Below are positions 54,291-64,000 of a stretch of DNA of 64,000 bases, in pieces. The position numbers and the translations under genes are program-made. Every line of letters starts with the position of its first letter. Position 1 is the first letter of the stretch. The notes below the pieces were generated by a model. It ran no database searches. It was not told the DNA's origin and was given only the letters and a program-made list of their open reading frames with translations. Location: positions 73,703,227 to 73,767,226 of the forward strand of contig NC_081556.1 in assembly GCF_963082655.1 (NCBI RefSeq), read 5' to 3'. The stretch comes from Stomoxys calcitrans (Eukaryota; Arthropoda; Insecta; Diptera; Muscidae).

Positions 54291-56040
54291 AATCTTGCTT
54301 TACTTTACTTTAATTGGCTATGACAGAACATTTGTCCCATTAGCCGAACTTAGAACATTTGTCCCATTAGCTGAACTTAGGGCCTCGACCTTCGGAGCTT
54401 CTTTTAACATCTTTGACACCAAGTTTCGAGATGTCGTTCCCCACCTTATCTTTCAATGGGGCTTTAGGTTGTCCCGGTTTGCATGTACCACCGTCATCGC
54501 CTTCAAAAGACTTCTTCACTGGAGCTTCTTCATTCATTGTGACAACATGACCTAGCCAACGCAACCGTTGAGTTTTGATGCGCCGATACTCTCCATCAAT
54601 GCAAACTTTTTTGAAAAATAGTTCTCCAAATTCTCCATACACTGCCTTGTCTGCACAAGTAACACACACAAGTACACTTGCCTCGGAACTACGTAACAAT
54701 CAGGTAACATCAGTGTCTTGTTTAATGTAATCTTAGTCTGTCAAGAGATTGTCTTGTTTCTAAGCTGCTGCTTAATCCAAAGGATCATCTGTTTGGTGTC
54801 ATTCATTTCTGTTACGACGGTGCCTAGGTATATAAAGTTGACTAGCTCAAAATTGTGGTTCCAAACAGTCTCAATTTTCTTTATCTGCTGGTATGTACAG
54901 GCGTTCCTTGATTCTCTTTCGATTCTTCCAAAGGCTACCGTTACTACATCCGGTGACCGACCCATAATATCGATGTCGTCGGCATATGCGAGTAGCACGT
55001 GTTTTCTTGTGAGTAGTGTGCCACCTCTATTCGTATCTGCATTTCATGCTATCTTCCTCAGCAGGATATTAAATAGATCACACGATAAGCTGTCTCCTTG
55101 TCTGAAACCTCTTTTGGCATTGAATGGAACTTGTGTCAGCGAGTGTCATCCTGCAGTCTTGCAGTTAATTTTGCAGGGATGCCAAACTCAAACATGGCTT
55201 AAAATATCTTTGAGAGGGCTCGGCTTTGTTGTCAACAAAGAGATGGTAAAGTTGAGCTGTCGGGTCTTTTCCAGAATTTGGCGCATTGTGAATATCAGGT
55301 CTATGATGGATTTACCTAGTCTTAAGACGCATTGATATGACCCAATGATATCATTCAATTTAGATTTTAATCTTTCACAAAGTACGCTCGAAAGTATCTT
55401 GTAAGTGATGGGGAGGAGACTGATACCTCTGTAGTTCTAATCATCGGTTATGCGTTCTTCTAGAAAGATCACGCAGACAAGCTGATGCAAACGCCTTATC
55501 AGCGTGTTACCTCCGGTCTTAAATAGTTCAGCGGGTAACCCGTCGGCTCCTGATGGCTTGTTGCTCTTCAGTCGGGTAACAGCTACTTGGACCTCATTCT
55601 GACTAGGAGGTTAACCTTATATACCATCATCAGGAAATGGTTCTGCGTTATCCTCTTCGCCGCCATAGTCGGACACTAGCAGCTGGGTAAAATGTTCTTT
55701 CCATATCCTCAGCACACTATGTGTATCAGTTACCAGATTCTCTTCTTTGTCGATTTGATGTTTTGATTCTTTAGTACAATTTCCGGACTTCATTCTGACT
55801 CCAGTACATCTCAATTCACTCACATTCAGGTCTCTCCATTTCCTTTCTGCGGAATAGACGGTTCTCCTCTCTCCTTTTCTCCCTATACCATCTTCTGGCG
55901 CTTTGGTACTGATTGCTGGCTTGCCATGTATGCCGCATTCTTGGCTTCAGTAGCATTGTTGGTCGTACCTTTGGTTCTTAGGGTGAGGATTCCTGTTCAG
56001 AAGTACGGATTTCGCGGCATTTTCCATGGAGTGAGCAATG
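54291..56040 (-). pseudogene. RTE-like LINE, RT and C-terminus
   Basis: Minus strand, N to C. A linker frame 55823-55617 (LRIWKEHFTQLLVSDYGG), then the RT region at about 55560-55100 with many frame breaks (a SNKPSGADGLPAELF-like block, YRGISLLPITYKILS-like, QxGFRQGDSLSCDLFN-like). The active-site box LLAYADDIDIMGRS is intact at 54995-54954. Next are FELVNFIYLGTVVTEMND and RRIKTQRLRWLGHVVTMNEE, then GGTCKPGQPKAPLKDKVGND. These blocks are those of insect RTE-like elements often annotated beside 'craniofacial development protein 2-like' endonucleases. The reading frame is broken several times. Confidence 0.75.
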
Positions 56041-57907
56041 GTTTGTAGGTTTGTTTGTTTGTTTGTATGTTTGTGTGTTCCTTATAGACTCAGAAACGGC
56101 TGAACCGATTTTCTTGAAATTTTCACAGATGGTGCATAATGACTCCGTGGTGACAATAGGGTGCATTTTTTGATATTTGAAGTGGGGGCGGACACTCCCC
56201 CTTACCCAAATTTTCAGAAACGCCAGATCTCGGAGGTGAGTGGTGCGATTTAAGCGAAATTTTGTGTGCTCTCATGTAGTACCCTAAAAATAAAAATTTG
56301 GTATCCAAATTTCGGATGGGGTACCTAGGGAGGCTGTCCCACCCTAAAACCTACCAAACATATATTTAGACCAATCGCGACAATAAGGGACGCAAATGAA
56401 TGGTATTTAGGATAAGAAAACGTATCTGATATCCAATTGTCGGACCAAGTGCTAGGGGGACCACCTAAGCCCCAAAACACCCCTAAATCGGACATATTTA
56501 CCTACCATGGCAATATGGGACTCAAATGAAAGGTATTTGCGAGTAGAATACGAATCTGATATCCAAATGTGGGACCACGTTTCTGGGGGTCCACCTCTTC
56601 CCCAAAACACTCCCCAAACTGGACTTATTTACTGACCATGGGAATATGGGGCATAAATAAAAGGTATTTGAGTGCAGAATACGAATCTGATATCCAAATA
56701 TGGGATCAAGTGCTTGGGGGGCCGCCTCTCACCAAAAACATCCCCAAAAGGGGACAAATTTACGACCATAGCAATATGGGGCTCAAATGAAAGGTCTTTT
56801 GAAAGGTCACAACACCACCCAAATAGTAACTATTTTCTGACTATTGCATAGGAGGCTCAATTAAGAGGGTTTTCAAAGTGGAACACGAACCCGATATACA
56901 TTTTCAAGGCCAACTCACTGAGTGGCCGTCCATTCCACAAAACACCCCCCAAGCGGGCATGTTTGCCGACATGGAAATATGGGGCTTAAATTAAAGATAT
57001 GTGGGAGTAGACCACGTGTCTGATATCAACATTAGGGGCCAACTGTCTAGCGGACGTCCCACCACCATAACAACCCCCAAATAGGGCGTATTTGTTCACC
57101 AAGACAATTTGGGTCTTAAAGAGAGTGGAACTAAATATTCATAGTTTTTAGGGCCAATATCCCAAACCGGACACATTTGCTGACTTTTGCAATAAGGAGT
57201 TTAAATGAGATTAGAAAACGAATTTGACATCCAATTTTGAGGGCAATAGCAATATGGGGTCCAAATAAATGATATATAGATATATGTGGGGCTTAAATGA
57301 AAGGTATTGTGGGGTAGAGCAAGAATTGATACCCACTTTCCCAAAAAAGGTATTTGGGAGTAGAATACGAATTTGATATCCAAATGTAGGACCATGTATT
57401 TAGGGCATCACCCCTTTCCCAAAACACCCCCAAAGGGGTAAAAATTTTTCGACCATGTCAATATGTGGCTCTAATGAAAGGTATTTGAGATTAGAAAACG
57501 AATTTGCTAACCTATTTTGGGGCCATGTGTTTGGGGGACGCCTCATCCTGTAAACTCCTCTTAAGCCAATGCCAATATGGGGTTTAAATAAATGATATTT
57601 GAGAGAAGAGCACGATGCTCTCGCGACCTCTCCCCCGAAAACACCACTAAATCAGGCATCAGGAAAATATCAGGCTGAAATGAAGTATTTTAAGAATGGA
57701 GTACACCTTACATCCAAACTTAAATTCGTAGACCAATAAAGATCATATGGGATTCAGATAAAGGCACTTATATTGTTAAAATGTTAGTCAAGTTTGCATG
57801 GTATTTCACTAAAAGATCTTTAATTGTCGAAAATAAATATTCCAAGGAAAATTGTGTTCCATATAAAGTAAAAGAAGGCGCAGCGGAGCGGGCCCGGGTC
57901 AGCTAGT
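56041..57907 (+). mobile_element. Non-autonomous Helitron inside an RTE-like LINE
   Basis: Begins at the (GTTT)n tract (56059-56074) with TTATAGACTCAGAAACGGCT (about 56082) and ends GGCGCAGCGGAGCGGGCCCG then CAGCTAG at 57900-57906, followed by T as Helitron targets require. Modules are the same as at 35251-37501, without the Tc1/mariner insertion (single TA at 57686-57687). LINE endonuclease sequence lies to the right and LINE RT linker to the left. Confidence 0.8.
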
Positions 57908-58740
57908 ATCATTATAACAAGGAGTGCTTTCATCAAGCAGTTGGGTCAGTCAAGGGGAGTATGCCGTTTCCCTCTTTTGTGTTTGCAGCTTTTCAATGTC
58001 TGGTGTATGTCAGATCGTTCTTTTCTCGCCATACTCAAATAGGTGCGAACCTTTACTGAATCTATTTTTACCGAAGGATCGCTCGATGGATAGACCGTAC
58101 ATCAAACACTCTGGATGGATGCCCCCTATTACAACGTGATCAATTTGGTTTCTCGTGTTTTGATCGAGAGACAGCCATGTGACTTCGAGAATTTTTTATG
58201 GTGAAATCTAGTACCAATTATCAGACGTTATCTCGTGGAGGGAAAATTTTCCTTCCTATATTCGCATTAAAATCACCCAGAACGATTTTAATATCATGGG
58301 CGGTGCAGCGGCCATATTCTCCCCCTAGGCGCTCGAGGAAAATATCCTTGGTCTGCTCGTCCTTGTCTTCCGTCGGGGCATGAGCACAAATAAGGCTCAT
58401 GTTTTGCTTTAATGCGTTTTGTAGCTAGCTTATCATCCACCGGAGTAAAGCTGGCGACAAGGTGTTTTAGTCTCCGACTAACCATAAATCCACAGCCAAA
58501 TTTATGCTTCGTGTTATGGCAGCTATTGTATAGTTCGCAACGGTTTGATGTTTTTGTGTCGCAGCAGCTCCTAACCTGGGAACAGACGCTAATTTCGGCC
58601 ATTGGTTTTTTGAAAGTGCCAATAACTCGTCTTGTCATTTCGAATATCATCGGTAATCAATATTTGGGTAAGAGTCAGTGCCACCTGACCCCTCACTGAG
58701 ATTCTCCTCTCGAAATCGCTGACTGCCAGCTATCATCTAT
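57908..58740 (-). pseudogene. RTE-like LINE, endonuclease domain
   Basis: Minus strand: GTFKKPMAEISVCSQVRSC and then KFGCGFMVSRRLKHLVASFT with PVDDKLATKRIKAKH (frame 58650-58294). Next the catalytic-like PTEDKDEQTKD block is frame-shifted, then ILGDFNANIG-like near 58270, and TWLSLDQNTRNQIDHV at about 58175-58130. This is an exonuclease-endonuclease-phosphatase fold of an RTE-like element. It is the N-terminal part of the element whose RT lies at 54291-56040, split by a Helitron. Confidence 0.7.
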
Positions 58741-59812
58741 GCAGCTACTCCTCGTAATACGAAGCTTTCCTCTATCTCCAAACTGTGAACGCGCTAATGA
58801 TCCTGTTTTTTAATAACAGAGTTGAGCTTAACAAGAACGATTGAAACCTATTATTTAAAAAGATGAGTTTATAACATAATATATTTTAATATATCCTGTA
58901 GCCCCAATATCGCTGAATCATACAAAGGTTTGGACAAACAATAGAGTTAGAGTTAATAATCCCGTGTATTTATGCTGAGCGCTTAACTATTAGTCATATA
59001 TTTTACAATATTAATAAAATATTTCAATCATATACTCATATATGAAAGTTCGTGGTTCATATTCTTCTTAAACGCAGAATAGTCTTTATTCAGGGAGTTT
59101 GCTTTTACTTTATATAACAACACAGCCAGTATCAGTGTCCCTTAGAAATTTCTCATCCTCCATGTTTAAAAAAATTGGGTAATACCGACTGAATTATTTT
59201 CATATATTTTGTATTTCGTATTTCGAAAATATAATCTTCATCTGTCTAGAATGGAATGGAGACTAATTGCATTTTGTATAACTACAAGTTGATATTTGAC
59301 ATAATTTTGTCTACTCACTTATATTCATTTCTACACGCTCTTATGCGCTGTCTAACATAATGATATGTCAATTTGACTCCCATATGTTAGTCATTTAGAT
59401 TTTTACTTGATTTATTTTGTTTCCCCCGAATTATAACAAACAAAACAAAAAGGACATCTTTTTTCCTGCAGGAACAACATTTAGCAACAACAATGGTGCT
59501 GTCGGTATACTCATGCACGTGATCAAATTTCGTATGCTGATGTTGTTGGCTTCCGACAAAAATGCAGCTACGTGCGAGAATTTTTTGTTTTTCTGCAAAT
59601 TGAGTCCCAGTAGTACGAAACTTTTGTGTCAAATTTAATTTCTTCTCATTAGTTACAGTATCAAACATTCATATTTACAAACATTTGTACATTCATTGGA
59701 CATAGGGAAAACATGAAACGTAAAGTAATGTTGCTAGAAAGCTACTTTTTTTAGTGCAATGAGACCGGGACAATGTGGCATTCGTATTAATATATCGCAT
59801 TAATAATATTAG
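58741..59812. other. No recognised feature
   Basis: AT-rich DNA. Overlapping opposite frames at 59387-59668 (minus, 93 codons from an ATG) and 59417-59638 (plus) have no known motif. Confidence 0.4.
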
Positions 59813-59955
59813 GAGCCATTGTTGCGCAGAAGTTAGAATGTCCGCCTATGACGCTGAACGCCTGCGTTCGAATCCTGTCGAGAACATCAGAAAAATATAA
59901 GCAGTTGTTATTCCCTTCTAATGTTGGTGACATTTTTGAGGTATTATGCCATGCT
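59813..59955 (+). mobile_element. tRNA-derived SINE, 3' truncated
   Basis: The head GAGCCATTGTTGCGCAGAAG has an A box (TTGCGCAGAAG), then ATGACGCTGAACGCCTGC and B box GTTCGAATCCT (about 59867). The body starts GAGAACATCAGAAAAATAT and then breaks off. Confidence 0.7.
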
Positions 59956-60806
59956 TATATTGCATCCAAGTCCAGATCGGTTCAGATCTGGATATAGCTG
60001 CCATATAGACCGATCTTTCGATTTAAGGTCTTGGATCCATAAAAGGCTAATTTATTGTCCGATTTAGCCAAAATTTGGGACATTTAGTTGCGTTAAGCCC
60101 TTCGACATCCTCCTTCAATTTGGTACATACGATTGAGGTCTGGATATAGCTGCCATTTAGACCGATCTCTCTATAAAATGTCTTGGGCCCATAAAAGGCG
60201 CATTTATTGTAGTTCTATGTCGCCGAAATTTGGGACAGTGAGTTGTGTTAGACCAGTCGATATCCTTCTTCTTGGCCCGATCGGTCCAGATTTGGATATA
60301 GCTGCAATATAGACCGATCACTCGATAAAATGTCTTGGGCCCATAAAAGGCGCATTTATTGTAGTTCGATGTCGCTGAAATTTGGGACAGTGAGTTGTTT
60401 TAGGCTCTTCGACATCCTTTTTCGATTTGCCCTAGATCGGTTTAGATTTGGATATAGCTGCCATATAGACCGATATCTCGATTTAAAGTCTTGGCCCCAT
60501 AGAAGGCGCATTTATAATCCGATTTCGGTGAAATTTGACACAGTGACTTATGTCAGACTTTTCGACATCCGTGTCGTTTGTGGTTACGATCGGTCTATAT
60601 TTGGATATAGTTACCAAAACAACCAATATTTTGTTCTACATTATTGAACAATCACTTGTATTTATTAGACCACTCATGTCCGTGCCGAATCTGGTCCACA
60701 TCGGACCATATCTGGATATAGCTGTTATCCAGGTGGTTTACATAATACCCGAGGTGGAGGGTATCCAAAGTTCGGCCTGGCCGAACTTAACGCCTTTTTA
60801 CTTTTT
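59956..60806 (+). mobile_element. DINE-1-like element (beta type), 5' truncated
   Basis: Five beta monomers (GGATATAGCTGCCATATAGA cores), GAGGTGGAGGGTATCC, a nearly perfect hairpin TTCGGCCTGGCCGAA (about 60772-60786) and the end AACGCCTTTTTACTTTTT. The 5' module is absent. Confidence 0.75.
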
Positions 60807-62361
60807 AGAATGTAGATTTTAGCCTGTTGTGAAAATATCCAAATTTCAGAAACGATAAATTGTGGTATATTTCCAGTTAAGGGTAATTATATGCTTGAAA
60901 ATCTGCATGCAAGGAAAACATTTATCATGAGTGCTATATATGGAAAAGAACAAAATTCGTTTTTATTCCATATGTTTAAATTCAATTCAAGTTATTTGAA
61001 ACAAAAATAAGCCATAAAATGCAAACCAGAATGGAATTTAAAAAAAGTGAATTACTAAAATATAAAAAAGTATACACAATATATATGTTGTCTTCACTTT
61101 ATTTAACAAAGTCAGGAAATTTGATGAATTTTCCCACAGTGCTTGACAATGATGAAACAAATAAATTGCATTTCGTAAAAGTCTGTCACAAATACATCAG
61201 CAGAAAAAGATGTGAGAGTTTTTCACGTCATGTACTGTGGAACATTTGGAGGCAATAGGGGTGGACTTGTTGAAAAACTCTACCAATAACACGCCTTGGG
61301 CCGAATCCTGGCTAGTTCATCAGAAAAAATTTAACATCTGCTCGTTATTTGACTTTTGATCTTCTTAAGTACATACGGGATCAAGCTTCAAAATAATTTT
61401 CAATCCACCATTCTTTTTTGATACTGATCCATCCATCCTCCCTCTTACATACAACGTACCTTTAATAAATCATAATTTTAACTTTTGGTTTGCAATTAAT
61501 CATGGGGTTTGTAAAAGTCTTTTCCGAGTTAAATTTTCATGACAATCAATTTTTCTATCTCTTACAGACATCTTGGTGTTGAATTCGTGCTCATACCAAA
61601 CAGCGCCATGCTGTTGCTTCAATGTTTAATATAATGATATTTGAAATATGAACTTTTTCCACCCTCCGCTTGTCCTGTTTAACAGAGGGAAAGTGCTGCT
61701 GCTTGGGTGATTTCTCTTCAGAGGCAGTGGGTTAAGGACAGTCAAACAACTCATTAATAAATTGGGGTTAAAATTCCATTACATCAGCCGCCAACAGCAA
61801 GCGAAAGGACGTAACACAAACCCATCCTTATCCTCATCCCATGATCCATATCCTTTAACGCGCCCACATCATAAATCTCTGTCGTGTATTGTTGGCTTCA
61901 AAATGTTTAAATATTGATTTAATAAATGTTGGCAGGAAAACCATTTGGCCAACAAGATTGCGCTTCAGTGACTCTGTTGGAAATGTGGGTTGGTGGGTGA
62001 TTGGATGGTTTGGTTTATCCCCCTTAGGATTATTTAATTAGTGGTGACGTGGAAACCGACAATTATTTGGACATGGCATCGATGTCGCGGACATTAGCAA
62101 TTTCATTGCACTACTAAGTGCATTTGACAGAACAAAATTGAAGAGGGGCTTTAATTAAACAATAAACACAGCTGTCGAAAATCTAGAATTCGAATGATTA
62201 TGTGAATATAAATATGCAAGCATATCTTAAATCGATTGCGTAGTCTCATTAAGGATTAGTTAATGTTTGAACTCCAACATTAATTCTTTTTTAATTGATT
62301 AACCCCAATTAGCTAAAATTTTCGGGTTTTTCAAAAACAACATAGAAGTTAAACAATACTA
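60807..62361. other. Low-repeat DNA; possible SINE scrap near 61300
   Basis: No gene recognised. GCCGAATCCTGGCTAGTTCA at about 61300 followed by TCAGAAAAAATTT looks like the B box and following block of the SINE family. A plus ATG frame at 61019-61258 (79 codons, Lys-rich start) has no known motif. Confidence 0.4.
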
Positions 62362-63202
62362 AACAAGTAAGAGCATGCTAAGTTCGGCCGGGCCGAATCT
62401 TATGTCGAGTTCTATGCGCGGTATCACTCCTTAGGCGCACAAAGAATATTTAATAAGAACTGTTATCCTATTGGAGCTATATCAAGTTATAGTCCGATTC
62501 AGACCATAAATGAATGCTGAACATTGTAGAAGTCATTGTGTAATATTTCAGCTCATTCGGATAAGAATTGAAGAATTGCGCCTTGTAGGGACTCAAGAAA
62601 CAAAATCGGGAGATAGGTTTATATGGGAGCTGTATCAAGCTATTGATCGATTCAGACCATATTAGACACGTATGTTGAAGGTCATGAAAGAAGCCGTTGT
62701 ACAAAATTTCTGCCAAATCGGATGAGAATGGCGCCCTCTAGAGGCTCAAGAAGTCAAGATCCAAGATCGATTTATATGACAGCTATACCAGATTATGGAA
62801 CAATTTGAATCATACTTAGCACAGTTGTTGGAAGTGATACCAAAACACTACTTGCAAAATTTCAGTCAAATCGGACGAGAATTGTGCCCTCTAGAGGCTA
62901 AAGATGTCAAGTCCCAAGATCGGTTTATATGGTAGCTATATCAAAACATGAACTGATTTACAATCCCAACTGACCTACATTAATAAAAAGTATTTGTGCA
63001 AAATTTCAAGTGGCTAGCATTACTCCTTCGGAAGTTAGCGTGATTTCGACAAACAGACGGACGGACATGGCTAGATCGACTTAAAATGACATGACGGTTC
63101 AAGAATATATACACTTTATGGGTCTCAGATGCATATTTCGAGGTGTTACAAACAGAATGATGAAATTAGTAAACCCCCATCCTATAGTGGAGGGTATAAA
63201 AA
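62362..63202 (-). mobile_element. DINE-1-like element (alpha type), complete with small deletion
   Basis: AACAAGTAAGAGCATGC and hairpin TTCGGCCGGGCCGAA (about 62385-62399). The left subterminal repeat is deleted (TCTTATGTCGAGTTC). Three monomers follow. The 5' module is AGACGGACGGACATGGCTAG, AATATATACACTTTATGGG, CTATAGTGGAGGGTATAAAA at 63202. Confidence 0.78.
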
Positions 63203-63212
63203 TTTGTCCACT

Positions 63213-63258
63213 AAAAGAACTGAGTCCAAACGGCGTGTCGCTGGTCACACTTCTTTAT
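63213..63258 (-). mobile_element. SINE scrap
   Basis: ACTGAGTCCAAACGGCGTGTC and a CACACTTCTTTATA-like piece match the body of the SINE family (GAGTCCGAACGGCGTGCC at 8605 and 30617). No pol III boxes remain. Confidence 0.5.
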
Positions 63259-63264
63259 AAAGAA

Positions 63265-64000
63265 CTAGCTGATCTGGGCTCCGTTGCGCCTTCTTTTACT
63301 TTATATGGGACATAAGGTTCCCTGGAATACTTATTTTCGACAATAAAAGATCTTTTAGTGAAATACCATGCTACGAAAATAGTATATCGCTTGACTAACA
63401 GTTTAACAATATAAGTGCCTTTGTCTGAATCCCATATGATCTTTATTGGTCTACGAATTTAAGTTTGGATGTAAGGTGTACACCATTGTAAAAATACTTC
63501 ATTTCAGCCCGATATTCTCATGATGTCTGATTTAGTGGTGTTTTCGGGGGAGAGGTTGTCCCCCAGATACTTGGACCTGAAAAAATATCAGCATCGTGCT
63601 CTTCTCATAAATACCATTTACCTAAACCCCATATTGCCATTTGCTTAGGAGGAGTTTACAGGATGAGGCGTCTCCCAAACACATGGCCCCAAAATATTGT
63701 AGGTTATCAAATTCGTTATCTAATCTCAAATACCTTTCATTTGAGCCACATATTGGCATGGTCGAAAAATTTTTACCCTTTGGGGGGTGTTTTGGGAAAG
63801 GGGTGATGCCCTAAATACATGGTCCTACATTTGGATATCAAATTCGTATTCTACTCCCAAATAACTTTATTTGAGCCCCATATTGCGATGGTACTAAAAA
63901 ATTGCTGTTTGTGGGGTATTTTGGGAAAGGGGTAGACCCCCAGAAAATTGGTTCCGAAAATGGGTATCAATTCTTGCTCTACCCCCCAATACCTTTCATT
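63265..64000 (-). mobile_element. Non-autonomous Helitron, runs off window end
   Basis: The left edge CTAGCTGATCTGGGCTCCGT is the reversed 3' terminus. TTACTTTATATGGGACATAA, the GATCTTTTAGTGAAATACCA block, and five modules in minus orientation follow, matching 57907 back to about 57300. The copy is a little diverged in the terminal GC-rich fold. Confidence 0.78.

Noticed and set aside
54718..55335. A 205-codon plus frame
   Set aside because: Antisense shadow of the RTE-like RT, whose YADD box is on the minus strand in the same interval.

Overview
This window is eukaryotic and almost certainly from a higher fly. A muscid-like calyptrate such as Stomoxys, Haematobia or Musca fits best, but the species is an inference. 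The evidence is DINE-1/INE-1-type (helentron-associated) repeats with the Drosophila-like 5' module CATAAAGTATATATATTC...GATCTAGCCATGTCCGTC, tRNA-derived SINEs, Helitrons ending in CTAG, Tc1/mariner elements, Jockey-, CR1-, RTE- and RNase-H-type LINE remains, a eukaryotic tRNA-Thr gene, and no operon-like gene packing. The DNA is AT-rich, and transposon remains fill well over half of it.

Layout. 0-12.6 kb: a DINE end, a LINE with RNase H, a Jockey-type LINE, a broken Tc1/mariner, a minus-strand LINE, decayed Helitron pieces with two SINEs, and an RT fragment split by a mariner MITE, followed by two abutting DINEs. 12.9-22.4 kb: a LINE 5' piece with a triplicated segment, a GTCGA-rich satellite-like patch, one long minus-strand LINE broken by a DINE and by another LINE, then a full DINE, RTE and LINE fragments and a truncated DINE. 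22.4-25.2 kb: two tandem Helitrons and a 240-bp (TA)n tract. 25.3-32 kb: the least repetitive stretch, with the tRNA-Thr(AGT) gene, SINEs, a third-type DINE and a second copy of the MITE.

32-37.5 kb: a Tc1/mariner remnant, then the best protein-coding gene (33216-33953, minus strand), a single-exon 245-residue coiled-coil protein with a good ATG context and a poly(A) signal. After it come inverted Helitrons, one carrying a fold-back Tc1/mariner derivative. 37.7-50.3 kb: a DINE domain with three head-to-tail copies, a DINE nested in a DINE, a dead mariner, and several more copies. 50.5-51.3 kb: two unrecognised ORFs. 52.5-58.7 kb: LINE and RTE remains, a pogo-like fragment, and a Helitron inserted in the RTE. 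59.8-64 kb: a SINE, two DINEs and a minus-strand Helitron running off the window.

There is no pathway or operon here. The genes are isolated units in a mobile-element landscape. The most informative signals are structural: a ~153-bp monomer shared by all three DINE lineages (exactly 51 codons, so it makes false ORFs), a Tc1/mariner fold-back element with two copies of the same end and an intact empty site in a sister Helitron, a tandem DINE train, and layered insertions that give relative ages. Family assignments come from reading motifs and from recalled family features. No database search was run.
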